Shown here piece after piece: positions 10,509 through 19,535 of a DNA stretch of 64,000 nucleotides. Every line of letters begins with the position of its first letter. Position 1 is the first letter of the stretch. This DNA is from Azospirillum picis (GTDB lineage: Bacteria; Pseudomonadota; Alphaproteobacteria; Azospirillales; Azospirillaceae): assembly GCF_017876115.1 (NCBI RefSeq), contig NZ_JAGINO010000026.1, positions 1 through 64,000 of the forward strand, in the 5' to 3' direction. The notes beneath the pieces are model-generated. The model was not told the DNA's origin. It did not search any database and worked only from the letters and a program-made list of their open reading frames with translations. A program made the translations under genes and the position numbers.

Positions 10509-12011
10509 ATGTCGGACGGTTTCATCGAGCTTCGCGGCATCCGGAAGGTGTTTTCCGGCGTCGTCGCACTGGACGCCATGTCGCTGGTCATCAAGCCCGG
10601 CGAGATCCATTGCCTGGCCGGCGAGAACGGGTCGGGCAAATCCACGGTCATCAAGATCATGTCCGGCGTCTACCAGCCGGACGGCGGCGAGATCCTGATC
10701 GACGGCAGGCCGATACCGGCGATGACGCCGATCGAGGCGATCGCCCACGGCGTCCAGGTCATCTACCAGGACTTCTCGCTGTTCGGGAACCTGACGGTCG
10801 CCGAGAACCTGGCGATGAACGTCCATCTCGGTGAGAAGCGGCGCCTGATGAACTGGCGGCGTACCCGCGCCATCGCCCGCGAGGCGGTCGACCGGCTGGG
10901 GGTGGAGCTGGATCTCGATGCGGAGGTGGCGTCGCTGCCGACCGCCGGCAAGCAGTTGGTCGCCATCGCCCGCGCGCTGATGTCCGACGCCCGTCTGATC
11001 ATCATGGACGAGCCGACCACCGCCCTGACCCGCAAGGAGGTCGAGACGCTGTTCCGCATCGTCCGCGACATCCAGGCGCGCGGCATCGCCATCCTGTTCG
11101 TCAGCCACAAGATGCGCGAGATGCTGGAGATCAGCGAGCGCATCACCGTCATCCGCAACGGCCGCAAGGTGGCGGAGGGGCCGACCGGCGACTTCGACGA
11201 GGCGCTGATCACCCGCCACATGACCGGCGGCGACATCCTCAACGAACCCTATGCCTGGAACCCGCCGCCCGGACGGGCGCCGGCGCCCCGGCTGGAGATC
11301 CGCGGCCTGACGGTGCCCGGCAAGTGCGAGGGGCTGGATCTGGCCATACGGCCGGGCGAGATCGTCGGACTGTCCGGGCTGCTCGGCTCCGGCCGCACCG
11401 ATCTGGCCTTGGCCCTGTTCGGCATGGTCCCGCGGTATGAGGGCGAAATCCTGATCGACGGCGCGCCGGTGCGGCTGCGCACGACCCAGGAGGCCATCGA
11501 CGCCGGCATCGCCTATGTGCCCGAGGACCGGCTGACCGAAGGGCTGTTCCTGCCGCAGAGCATCAAGCGCAACATGCTCGCCACCTCCTATGAAAGGCTG
11601 GCTCGCAAGCTGGTGATCGACCGCAGCCAAGCGGAGGAGATGACGCAGGGCATGGTCCGCGCCATGCAGATCGCCACGCCGACCGCCGAGAAGCCGGTGA
11701 TGCAGCTTTCGGGCGGCAACCAGCAGCGCGTGGTGCTGGCCCGCTGGCTGCTGACCGACGCCCGCGTGCTGATCCTCAACGGCCCGACCGTCGGCGTCGA
11801 CGTCGGGTCGAAGGCGGAGATCCACGCCAAGATCCGGGAGCTGGCGCAGCATCACGGCCTCGCCGTCCTGATGATCTCCGACGACGTGCTGGAGCTGGTG
11901 CAGAACTGCAACCGCATCGTGCTGATGCACCGCGGGCGCTTCATCGAGGATCTGCCCGCCGCCGCCGTCACCGAAGAGACGGTCAGCGACCGGCTCAAGA
12001 CCTTTACCTGA
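10509..12011 (+). CDS. Sugar ABC transporter ATP-binding protein (two NBDs)
   Basis: A 500-residue tandem ATPase of the RbsA/MglA/LsrA group. NBD1 has Walker A GENGSGKST and Walker B IIMDEPTTA, but a degenerate signature (LPTAGKQ in place of LSGGQ). NBD2 has a degenerate Walker A (GLLGSGRTD), an intact signature LSGGNQQRV, and an altered Walker B where the usual DEPT is NGPT (ILNGPTVGVDVG). NBD2 thus lacks the catalytic Glu, and only one composite site is likely to hydrolyse ATP. GGAGGAC precedes the ATG. Confidence 0.92.
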   Translation: MSDGFIELRGIRKVFSGVVALDAMSLVIKPGEIHCLAGENGSGKSTVIKIMSGVYQPDGGEILIDGRPIPAMTPIEAIAHGVQVIYQDFSLFGNLTVAENLAMNVHLGEKRRLMNWRRTRAIAREAVDRLGVELDLDAEVASLPTAGKQLVAIARALMSDARLIIMDEPTTALTRKEVETLFRIVRDIQARGIAILFVSHKMREMLEISERITVIRNGRKVAEGPTGDFDEALITRHMTGGDILNEPYAWNPPPGRAPAPRLEIRGLTVPGKCEGLDLAIRPGEIVGLSGLLGSGRTDLALALFGMVPRYEGEILIDGAPVRLRTTQEAIDAGIAYVPEDRLTEGLFLPQSIKRNMLATSYERLARKLVIDRSQAEEMTQGMVRAMQIATPTAEKPVMQLSGGNQQRVVLARWLLTDARVLILNGPTVGVDVGSKAEIHAKIRELAQHHGLAVLMISDDVLELVQNCNRIVLMHRGRFIEDLPAAAVTEETVSDRLKTFT

Positions 12012-12022
12012 GGGAGGAACCG

Positions 12023-13000
12023 ATGGCCCTGCTCCGCCGGTCGGAAACGGTCATCGCGGGCATCCTGCTGCTCGCCATGGTCCTCATCGGCACGATCAAC
12101 CCCGCCTTCTGGCAGCTCGACAACCTGTTCAGCCTGATGCGCAGCAACGTCATCATCGGCATCATGGCGATGGGCGTGCTGCTGGTGCTGATCTCAGGCG
12201 GCATCGACGTGTCGTTCCCGGCCTTCGCCGTCGCCGCCATGTACCTGACGATCAAGGGCATGCTGGCGCTGGGGTACAACGGCGTCGTCCTGCCGCTGCT
12301 GGCCGCCACGATCATGGGGCTGGCGTTCGGCGCGGTGAACGGCTTCTTCGTCTACAAGTTCCGCATGATCCCGCTGATCGTGACGCTGGGCACCAGCGCG
12401 ATGGTGCGCGGTTTCCTGCTGGGCGTGGTCGGCACCAGCATGATCAACATCAACAAGATGCCGACGGCACTGATCGAGTTCGCCCGCACCGACGTGGTGA
12501 CCGTCGCCAAGCCCGACGGCACCACCTACGGCCTGACGGCGATGGTGCTGATCTATCTCGGGCTCGCGCTGGCCATGCACCTGGTGCTGCGCCACACCAT
12601 GATCGGCCGCAGCGCCTATGCGCTGGGCGGCGATCCCGAGGCGGCACGGCGCGCCGGCTTCGACCTGCGCAAGACCATCTTCTTCATCTACTGCGTCGCC
12701 GGGGCGCTGGCCGGCTTCGCCGGCCTCCTGCACAGCGGCATGATCTGGCTGGCCAACCCGCGCGACTTCGTCGGGCTGGAGCTGGACGTCATCGCCGCGG
12801 TGGTGCTGGGCGGCGCGTCGATCTTCGGCGGGCGGGGCAGCGTGCTCGGCACCATGCTCGGCGTCTTCATGCTGGTGATGGTCAAGAACAGCCTGATCAT
12901 CATGCGCGTGGACACCACCTGGCAGCTCGTCGTCGTGGGTCTGATCGTCATCGCCGCGACCGCCCTGTCGGCGTGGCGCGACCGCCGCCGGGCGGCGTGA
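12023..13000 (+). CDS. Sugar ABC transporter permease (first)
   Basis: A 325-residue polytopic membrane protein of the RbsC/LsrC family. The signature LISGGIDVSFPAFAVAAM lies near the N-terminus and the EAA-like loop ALGGDPEAARRAGFDLRKT in the second half. VVLGGASIFGGRGSVLGT is the typical C-terminal family motif. It begins 11 bp after the ATPase stop with GAGGGAGG upstream. It should form a heterodimer with the next permease. Confidence 0.92.
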   Translation: MALLRRSETVIAGILLLAMVLIGTINPAFWQLDNLFSLMRSNVIIGIMAMGVLLVLISGGIDVSFPAFAVAAMYLTIKGMLALGYNGVVLPLLAATIMGLAFGAVNGFFVYKFRMIPLIVTLGTSAMVRGFLLGVVGTSMININKMPTALIEFARTDVVTVAKPDGTTYGLTAMVLIYLGLALAMHLVLRHTMIGRSAYALGGDPEAARRAGFDLRKTIFFIYCVAGALAGFAGLLHSGMIWLANPRDFVGLELDVIAAVVLGGASIFGGRGSVLGTMLGVFMLVMVKNSLIIMRVDTTWQLVVVGLIVIAATALSAWRDRRRAA

Positions 13001-13012
13001 GGAGGCGGGAGC

Positions 13013-14005
13013 ATGAAAGCCCAAATGAACATCCGCAGCCTGGTCAACCGCGACAACAACATCGTCCAGCTTCTGGTGATGACGGTGCTGATCTTCGCCG
13101 TGATGACGGCGCTCAGCCCCGACAAGTTCCTGCGCTACTACAACTTCGAATCGATCACCTACATCTTCCCCGAGTTGGGGCTGCTCTCCATCGCGATGAT
13201 GATCGCCATGCTGACCGGCGGCATCGACCTGTCGGTGGTGGGGGTCGCCAACCTGTCGGGCATCCTGGCCGGCGTGCTGTTCCACAAGATGGCGGGTGCC
13301 GCCGGCATCGCCGACACCGGCATCCTGACCGTCCTGCTGGGCGGGGTGATCGCGCTCGGCACCGGATTGGTGGCAGGGACGGTCAACGGGCTGCTGATCA
13401 CGCGGCTCGGCATCACGCCGATCCTGGCGACGTTGGGGACGGGGCAGGTCTTCACCGGGCTCGCCATCGTGCTGACCGGCGGGCCGGCCATCGTCGGCTT
13501 TCCCACCGCCTGGGCCTTCCTCGGCAACGGCAAGATCCTCGGGCTGGCGACGCCCTTCGTGCTGTTCGCGGTGATCGCCGTCCTGATCGCCTTCGTGCTG
13601 AGCCGCACCGCGCTGGGCATCAACCTGATGCTGATCGGCACCAACCCGAAGGCGGCGCTGTTCGCCGGGCTGAAGCGCGAGCGGATGGTGCTCTACAGCT
13701 ACATGCTGACCGGCGTGCTGGCCTCGGTCGCCGGCATCATCCTGTCGGGGCGGACCAATGCGGCGAAGTCGGATTACGGCAACTCCTACCTGTTGCAGGC
13801 GGTGCTGATCGCCGTGCTGGGCGGCACCAACCCGGCGGGCGGGCGCGGCACGGTTCTGGGCATCACCATCGCAGTGGCGGCGCTGATGCTGCTGTCGAGC
13901 GGCTTCCAGATCCTGCGCTTCTCCAACCACCTGATCGACTTCATCTGGGGCGCCTTCCTGCTGCTGGTCATCGCCCTCAACGCCTACAAGAACCGCACCC
14001 GCTAG
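13013..14005 (+). CDS. Sugar ABC transporter permease (second)
   Basis: A 330-residue RbsC/LsrD-type permease with MLTGGIDLSVVGVANLSG, the cytoplasmic loop IGTNPKAALFAGLKRERM and the C-terminal AVLGGTNPAGGRGTVLG. It starts 12 bp after the first permease. Two non-identical permeases, as here, are characteristic of autoinducer-2/rhamnose-type importers rather than ribose importers, which use a homodimer. Confidence 0.92.
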   Translation: MKAQMNIRSLVNRDNNIVQLLVMTVLIFAVMTALSPDKFLRYYNFESITYIFPELGLLSIAMMIAMLTGGIDLSVVGVANLSGILAGVLFHKMAGAAGIADTGILTVLLGGVIALGTGLVAGTVNGLLITRLGITPILATLGTGQVFTGLAIVLTGGPAIVGFPTAWAFLGNGKILGLATPFVLFAVIAVLIAFVLSRTALGINLMLIGTNPKAALFAGLKRERMVLYSYMLTGVLASVAGIILSGRTNAAKSDYGNSYLLQAVLIAVLGGTNPAGGRGTVLGITIAVAALMLLSSGFQILRFSNHLIDFIWGAFLLLVIALNAYKNRTR

Positions 14006-14044
14006 CCCGCTTCGGTTGGCCTGCGTCTTCGGGGGACAAATCCC

Positions 14045-15130
14045 ATGAGCGTCCGAACCGCCATCCATTTCCGCAAGAGCTTCTTCGGCGAGGCCGAGCG
14101 CCCGGTCGCCGAGGCGCACGGCATGACCGCCAGCCTGTTCCGCTACGACAGCGGGATTGAGGCGGTGCGGCTGTCCAACCGGCGCGGCCATCTGGTGGTG
14201 CTGCCCTATTACGGCCAGATGGTGTGGGACGCCGTGTTCGACGGCGTCGACCTGACCATGGCGAACATGTTCGACATGCCGCGGCCGGCCACCGAGATCG
14301 TCGGGACCTATGGCTGCTTCGCCTTCCACTCCGGGCTGCTGCGCAACGGCTGCCCCGGCCCGCAGGACAGCCACCTGCTGCATGGCGAGATGCCCTGCGC
14401 GCCGATGGACGCGGCCGGGCTGGAGGTGGGGGAGGACGAGGAAGGCCCCTATATGGCGGTGACCGGCCGGCGCGAATACGTGATGGGCTTCGGCGCCCAT
14501 TACGTCGCCCGCCCGCGCGTGGTGCTGCGCCCCGGCGCCGCCCTGTTCGACATCACGATGGCGGTGGAAAACCTGTCGGGTGCCGCCATGGACCTGATGT
14601 ACATGTGCCACGTCAACTTCGCCTTCGCCGAGGGTGCGCGCATCGTCCAGCCCGCCCCCTTCACGCCGGAGGCGACGGCGGTGCGCACGGCGGTGCCGGC
14701 CCATGTGCCGCGCAGCCTGGCCTATGACGCGCTGCTGGCCGACCTCGCCCGCGATCCGGCGGTGATGGAGGTGCTGGACGAGCCCGGACGCTACGACCCG
14801 GAACAGGTCTTCTACATCCGCGGCCTGCGCACCGACGAGGAGGGCGGCACGGCGGTGATGATGCGGCGGCGCGAGGGCGACGCCTTCCACATCGCCTACA
14901 GCACGCGGGAATTCCCCAAGACGGTGCGCTGGGTGCTGGTCAACAGCGACCAGAAGGTCTGCGCCTTCGCCCTGCCCTCCACCTGCGAGCCAGAGGGTTT
15001 TGTCGCGGAGGCCGCGAAGGGCAACGTCCAGACGCTGGCGGGCGGCGAGACCCGGCGCTTTTCCGTTCGGCTGGGCTACCTGACCGCCGACGAGGCGGAA
15101 GCCGAGGAATGCGCCATCCGGGCGCTGTAA
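14045..15130 (+). CDS. DUF4432 / aldose 1-epimerase-like protein
   Basis: A 361-residue cytoplasmic protein of the galactose-mutarotase-like fold (DUF4432). Such proteins often accompany sugar catabolic operons and are thought to interconvert sugar anomers or related epimers. Supporting stretches are LVVLPYYGQMVWDAVFDG near the N-terminus, GCFAFHSGLLRNGCPGPQD, and HVNFAFAEGARIVQPAPF. Catalytic residues cannot be assigned with confidence. It lies between the transporter and kinase genes and is probably co-transcribed. Confidence 0.75.
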   Translation: MSVRTAIHFRKSFFGEAERPVAEAHGMTASLFRYDSGIEAVRLSNRRGHLVVLPYYGQMVWDAVFDGVDLTMANMFDMPRPATEIVGTYGCFAFHSGLLRNGCPGPQDSHLLHGEMPCAPMDAAGLEVGEDEEGPYMAVTGRREYVMGFGAHYVARPRVVLRPGAALFDITMAVENLSGAAMDLMYMCHVNFAFAEGARIVQPAPFTPEATAVRTAVPAHVPRSLAYDALLADLARDPAVMEVLDEPGRYDPEQVFYIRGLRTDEEGGTAVMMRRREGDAFHIAYSTREFPKTVRWVLVNSDQKVCAFALPSTCEPEGFVAEAAKGNVQTLAGGETRRFSVRLGYLTADEAEAEECAIRAL

Positions 15131-15160
15131 TTCAGGGCGCTGTGAGAGGAGGAACCGAAG

Positions 15161-16084
15161 ATGGGCAAGATCGCCGTGGTCGGCAGCAACATGGTCGACC
15201 TGATCACCTACACCGCCCGCATGCCCGGCCCCGGCGAAACCATCGAGGCGCCGCGCTTCGAGATGGGCTGCGGCGGCAAGGGCGCCAACCAGGCCATCGC
15301 CGCCGCCCGGCTGGGTGCGGAGGTGATGATGGTCACCAAGGTCGGCGACGACGTCTTCGCCGACAACACCATCCGCAACTTCGAGGAGTCCGGCATCGAC
15401 ACCCGCCATGTCGAGCGGGTGCCCGGCACCTCCAGCGGCGTCGCCCCGATCTTCGTCGAGCCGTCGGGCGAGAACAGCATCCTGATCATCAAGGGCGCCA
15501 ACGCCCTGCTGTCGCCGGCCGACGTCGACCGCGCGGCGGAGGACCTGAAGGGCTGCGACCTGATCGTCATGCAGCTTGAGGTCCCGCTGGAGACCATCTA
15601 CCACACCATCGCCTTCGGCGCCCGCCACGGCATCGAGACCCTGCTGAACCCGGCCCCCGCCCCCACCGACCTCGATCCCAAGCGGATCGAGCAGGTCACC
15701 TTCCTGGTGCCGAACCAGACGGAGCTGGCGACCATTTCCGGGCTTCCGGTGACATCGGAGGCGGAGGCCGAGACGGCGGCGCGGTCGCTGATCGGCCGCG
15801 GCATCCGCACGGTCATCGTCACGCTGGGCGCCCGTGGCGCCCTGCTGGTGACCAAGGGCGAGGAGACGCGGCGGATCGAGCCGGTGCGGGTGACGCCGGT
15901 CGACACCACCGGGGCCGGCGACGCCTTCATCGGCAGCTTCGCGCGCTACTATGTCGAGAACCGCGACCTGGACGCGGCGCTGCGCATGGCCGTGCGCTAT
16001 GCCGCCGACAGCATCACCCGGCCGGGCACCCAGAAATCCTACGCCACCCACGAGGCGTTCGAGGCCTTCTGCGCCAGCCTGTGA
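15161..16084 (+). CDS. PfkB-family carbohydrate kinase (ribokinase-like)
   Basis: A 307-residue ribokinase-family kinase. The N-terminal GCGGKGANQAIAAARLG is the ribokinase substrate-binding motif, and the C-terminal DTTGAGDAFIGSF contains the catalytic Asp and anion hole. GAGAGGAGG precedes the start. The substrate could be ribose or 2-deoxyribose. The presence of deoC in the operon makes a deoxyribokinase role plausible, but the sequence does not decide. Confidence 0.88.
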   Translation: MGKIAVVGSNMVDLITYTARMPGPGETIEAPRFEMGCGGKGANQAIAAARLGAEVMMVTKVGDDVFADNTIRNFEESGIDTRHVERVPGTSSGVAPIFVEPSGENSILIIKGANALLSPADVDRAAEDLKGCDLIVMQLEVPLETIYHTIAFGARHGIETLLNPAPAPTDLDPKRIEQVTFLVPNQTELATISGLPVTSEAEAETAARSLIGRGIRTVIVTLGARGALLVTKGEETRRIEPVRVTPVDTTGAGDAFIGSFARYYVENRDLDAALRMAVRYAADSITRPGTQKSYATHEAFEAFCASL

Positions 16085-16107
16085 CCCGCCTTCGAGGAGG
16101 AAATGCC

Positions 16108-17748
16108 ATGACGCGCGCCGTGATCGGGGTGGATGTGGGGACCGGCAGCGCCCGCGCCGGCATCTTCGACCTTGCCGGCCAACGGCTGGCCGCCGCCTCC
16201 CGCCCGATCCGGATGTGGAAGCCCGATCCGGACTGGGCCGAGCAATCCTCCGACGACATCTGGGCCGCCGTCTGCGCCGCGGTGCAAGAGGCGCTGGCGG
16301 CCTGCGGCGAAAAGCCGGAGGTGGTCGGCATCGGCTTCGACGCCACCTGTTCGCTGGTGGTGCTGGACGCCGCCGGCCGGCCGGTGACCATCGATCCCGA
16401 AGGCGACGATGCCCGCAACGTCATCGTCTGGATGGACCACCGCGCCATCGACCAGACCGACCGCATCAATGCCGGCGGTCACGAGGTGCTGCGCTATGTC
16501 GGCGGCCGGCTTTCGCCGGAGATGCAGACGCCGAAGCTGCTGTGGCTGAAGGAGAAACTGCCGCAGAGCTGGAGCCGGGCCGCCCATTTCTTCGACCTGC
16601 CGGACTTCCTGACCTGGCGGGCGACCGGCTCGGCGCGGCGGTCGCTGTGCTCGCTGGTGTGCAAATGGACCTATCTGGGGCATGAGGGGCGCTGGGACGA
16701 TTCCTATCTCCGCGCCATCGGGCTCGTCGATCTGGTCGATGAGGGGCATGCCCGCATCGGCACCGACGTCGGGGAGGTCGGCAGCGCCGTCGCCGGCGGG
16801 CTGACCGCCGAGGCGGCGCGCGAGCTTGGCCTGACGCCGGGGATCGCCGTCGGCACCTCGCTGATCGATGCCCATGCCGGCGGGATCGGGGTGATCGGGG
16901 TGCCGCTGGAGGCAACGGGGCCTGTCGATTTCGACCGGCGTCTGGCGCTGATCGGCGGCACGTCGAGCTGCCACATGGTGATGAGCCCCGGTGCACCGCG
17001 CTTCATCCCCGGCGTCTGGGGACCCTACCATTCCGCCATGCTGCCGGGGCTGTGGCTGAACGAGGGCGGGCAGTCGGCGACCGGGGCGCTGATCGACCAT
17101 GTGGTGCAGGGCCATCCCCGCCATGCCGGCCTCGCGGTCGAGGCGCAGCGGACCGGCACCACCGTCTATCAACTGCTGAACGACGAACTGGCAAGGCTGG
17201 CGGAGCGCAGCGGCGGGCCGATGGCGATGCTGACCCGCGACCTGCATGTGCTGCCGGACTTCCACGGCAACCGCTCGCCACGGGCGGACGCCAGCCTGCG
17301 CGGTGCCGTCAGCGGGCTGCGCCTGTCCGACGGGGTGGAGGATCTGGCGCTGCTCTACCTGGCGACGGTGCAGGCGGTGGCCTATGGCACCCGGCACATC
17401 GTCGCAGCGATGAACGGGCGGGGCTATGCCATCGACACCATCCTCGCCTGCGGCGGCGGCACCAAGAACCCGGTGTTCCTGGAGGCGCACGCCGACGCCA
17501 CCGGCTGCACCCTGGTCCTGCCGGAGGAGCCGGAGGCGGTCCTGCTGGGCTCCGCCGTGCTGGGTGCCGTCGCAGCCGGCCTGTTCCCTGACGTCGCCGC
17601 CGGCATGGCCGGCATGAGCCGGGCCGGGCGCAGCATCGCGCCGGCGGACGGCCGGCTGCGCGCCTACCATGACGCCAAATACGCCGTCTTCCTGCGCCTT
17701 CACGACGACCAGATGGCTTACCGGGCGATGATGGGCCAAACCGGCTGA
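16108..17748 (+). CDS. FGGY-family carbohydrate kinase (ribulokinase-like)
   Basis: A 546-residue FGGY kinase with an N-terminal phosphate loop, VIGVDVGTGSARAGIFDL, and a C-terminal ATP-binding ACGGGTKNPVFLEAHAD. The GTSSCHMVMS and the length match the pentulose (D-ribulose) kinase subgroup. The ATG at 16108 was chosen for its GAGGAGGAAATGCC site; the upstream GTG at 16081 has none. It is the last gene of the operon. Two different kinases suggest either two substrates or sequential steps through a ketopentose. Confidence 0.87.
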   Translation: MTRAVIGVDVGTGSARAGIFDLAGQRLAAASRPIRMWKPDPDWAEQSSDDIWAAVCAAVQEALAACGEKPEVVGIGFDATCSLVVLDAAGRPVTIDPEGDDARNVIVWMDHRAIDQTDRINAGGHEVLRYVGGRLSPEMQTPKLLWLKEKLPQSWSRAAHFFDLPDFLTWRATGSARRSLCSLVCKWTYLGHEGRWDDSYLRAIGLVDLVDEGHARIGTDVGEVGSAVAGGLTAEAARELGLTPGIAVGTSLIDAHAGGIGVIGVPLEATGPVDFDRRLALIGGTSSCHMVMSPGAPRFIPGVWGPYHSAMLPGLWLNEGGQSATGALIDHVVQGHPRHAGLAVEAQRTGTTVYQLLNDELARLAERSGGPMAMLTRDLHVLPDFHGNRSPRADASLRGAVSGLRLSDGVEDLALLYLATVQAVAYGTRHIVAAMNGRGYAIDTILACGGGTKNPVFLEAHADATGCTLVLPEEPEAVLLGSAVLGAVAAGLFPDVAAGMAGMSRAGRSIAPADGRLRAYHDAKYAVFLRLHDDQMAYRAMMGQTG

Positions 17749-17808
17749 CGGGCCGGCCGACGGACCCCATGGACGATGACCGGACCGGAGGTGCCGCCGC
17801 TGGCAGTC

Positions 17809-17825
17809 AACCCATACGCAGGTAT
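17809..17825 (+). promoter_or_regulatory. Conserved AACCCATAC element (copy 1)
   Basis: AACCCATACGCAGGTAT contains the inverted repeat ATAC-N4-GTAT. A second copy, identical at 16 of 17 positions, lies at 29254-29270 upstream of the AraC-family gene. Here it lies about 85 bp upstream of a receiver-domain gene. It is probably the binding site of a dimeric regulator serving both promoters. Confidence 0.5.
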
Positions 17826-17909
17826 GAATGGCGCATCCCGCCGGAGTTGTTGAAATACGATGCTCGCGACGGAGGTGGTTGATGCGCGGGGTGGCGGCCG
17901 GAGTAAGAT

Positions 17910-18296
17910 GTGGTGCAAAGCGTTCCGATCATTTGCGTCGTCGATGACGACGACGGCATCCGCGAAAGCCTCGACAATTTCCTGCGGGCCGTCGGGATGG
18001 AGGTCCGCACCTTCCCTTCGGCCGAGGACTTCATCGCCTACCGGGGCGACGCCGGCTGCCTGATCACCGACCTGACCCTGCCGGGCATGGACGGGTTGAG
18101 CCTGCAGGCGGAGTTGCTGCGTCAGGGCCGCGACCATCCGGTGATCATGATGACCGCCTTTGCCACACCCGCCATCCGCAGCCGCTCGCTCGCACTGGGC
18201 GCCTGCGCCTTCGTGACAAAGCCGCTCGATCCGGCAAGCCTGCTCGCCCTGATCGAGGACGCCCTCAAGACCAGACAACGGGATTGCGACGCATGA
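17910..18296 (+). CDS. Single-domain response regulator (receiver only)
   Basis: A 128-residue stand-alone receiver starting with GTG. Acidic residues VVDDDDGIRESL, the phosphoacceptor Asp in LITDLTLPGMDGLS, Thr in MMTAF and Lys in VTKPLD are all present. There is no output domain. It resembles the receiver part of FixJ-type regulators. The next gene is a full FixJ/NarL-type regulator overlapping its end region, so the two may act in one phosphorelay. No histidine kinase gene is adjacent. Confidence 0.85.
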   Translation: MVQSVPIICVVDDDDGIRESLDNFLRAVGMEVRTFPSAEDFIAYRGDAGCLITDLTLPGMDGLSLQAELLRQGRDHPVIMMTAFATPAIRSRSLALGACAFVTKPLDPASLLALIEDALKTRQRDCDA

Positions 18297-18430
18297 TCCG
18301 CCAACCCCACCGCAGCCCCTCCTCCGTCGGGGGATACGACGCCGCAGGCTTTGCCGGCACGGCGTGGCCCGGCTACGATGGTCCGGCCGACCGGTCCGGC
18401 CAGCGGAAAACGGGGGTGGCGGAGGAAACC

Positions 18431-19084
18431 ATGACCGACGGCGGCGCTCCTGTCCTGGTCTGCATCATCGATGACGACGCCGAGGTGCGCAGCGCGATGG
18501 AAAGCCTGCTGCGGTCCGCCGGCTACCGCGTGCTCGCCTTCGCCGACGCGGAGGAATTCCTGGCCTGCGGGGAGGCGGCCGACGCCGCCTGCCTGATGCT
18601 GGACGTCTATCTGGACGGCACCGACGGGCTGGAGGTCCAGCAGGCGCTGCACGATCGTTCCGTCGCGGTCCCGGTGGTGCTGATGACCGGCCAGGGCGAC
18701 GTCCAGATGACGGTGCGCGGCATGAAGGCCGGTGCCGTCGATTTCCTGACCAAGCCCTTCGCCGAGGAGGAGGTTCTGCTGGCCGTCGCCGAGGCGGTGG
18801 AGAGGGATCGCCGGCACCGCGTCGAACGCCGCCAGGACGACACGGCGCGCGCGCTCTATGCCAAGCTGACCCCGCGCGAGCGCGATGTCATGGCCCTGGT
18901 CACCGCCGGGCTGATGAACAAGCAGGTGGCGGGAAAACTGGAGTTGAGCGAGGTCACGGTGAAGATCCACCGCGGCAACCTGATGCGCAAGATGAACGCC
19001 CAGTCCCTGGCCGACCTCGTCCGCATGGCCGAGATCCTGGGCGTGCGCGAACAGACCGTCACCCGCTACGGCGCCGCCGGCTGA
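18431..19084 (+). CDS. FixJ/NarL-family response regulator
   Basis: A 217-residue two-domain regulator. The receiver carries the Asp phosphoacceptor in LMLDVYLDGTDGLEV. The LuxR-type helix-turn-helix appears as LTPRERDVMALVTAGLMNKQ followed by VAGKLELSEVTVKIHRGNLM. The ATG at 18431 was chosen for its GGAGGAAACC site; the frame is open upstream to 18284 but without a ribosome site. Paired with the receiver-only gene just upstream, it has no recognisable kinase partner nearby, and its target promoters are unknown. Confidence 0.87.
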   Translation: MTDGGAPVLVCIIDDDAEVRSAMESLLRSAGYRVLAFADAEEFLACGEAADAACLMLDVYLDGTDGLEVQQALHDRSVAVPVVLMTGQGDVQMTVRGMKAGAVDFLTKPFAEEEVLLAVAEAVERDRRHRVERRQDDTARALYAKLTPRERDVMALVTAGLMNKQVAGKLELSEVTVKIHRGNLMRKMNAQSLADLVRMAEILGVREQTVTRYGAAG

Positions 19085-19535
19085 TTGCCGGCCGGGTTGA
19101 CCGGCAGCCCCAGAGGCGGTCCCGCGGGACGGTCTCCCGATCCCGCGATGCGGGGGAGGCGGTCGAGGTCCGTCACGCCGCCGGCCAACACCTTGCGGCG
19201 GTGCGCCTCACCCCGGACCACTCCTCGCACAGGATAGAGGTCGGGGGAATCTCGAACAGGCCAAGGTACCGAAGCTCCACCTTTGAGGATGCTTCCGCGC
19301 CCACCCGACTTGCCGGGTCGTCGTGACGCCCTATTCTCCGCCGTCCATCGGAAGATTTTAGGAGGACGGCCGCCTTGTCTCGATTGGCCGTCTCCGGCCT
19401 TTTCCGGTCATTCCGTACCCGCTTGGCGTCTTGTCCTTAATACCTAGAGATGGATGCGGCCACGCGGGAAGCGGGGCGAGAATGTGGGCCAGCACAATCC
19501 GGATCCGCCGATGGGATCCGCCGATGGAGACCGTC
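19085..19535. other. Intergenic region before the iorAB-like operon
   Basis: About 450 bp with no convincing gene. It holds a perfect 12-bp palindrome GTCCCGCGGGAC (19119-19130) shortly after the regulator gene, possibly part of a terminator. It also holds the TTAATACCTAGAGATGG element at 19437-19453. No RNA gene is recognisable. Confidence 0.6.
19437..19453 (+). promoter_or_regulatory. Shared TTAATACCTAGA element (copy 1)
   Basis: TTAATACCTAGAGATGG lies about 83 bp before the iorA start. The same sequence with one mismatch occurs in the same orientation relative to the SDR gene at 24688-24704. This suggests that one regulator controls both the molybdenum hydroxylase and the SDR. Confidence 0.55.

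Noticed and set aside
12194..16051. A 1285-codon open frame on the minus strand opposite the permease and kinase genes
   Set aside because: It is a GC-rich antisense shadow: its translation is dominated by Arg, Gly, His, Gln and Asp with no recognisable domain, while the plus strand encodes intact transporter and kinase proteins.
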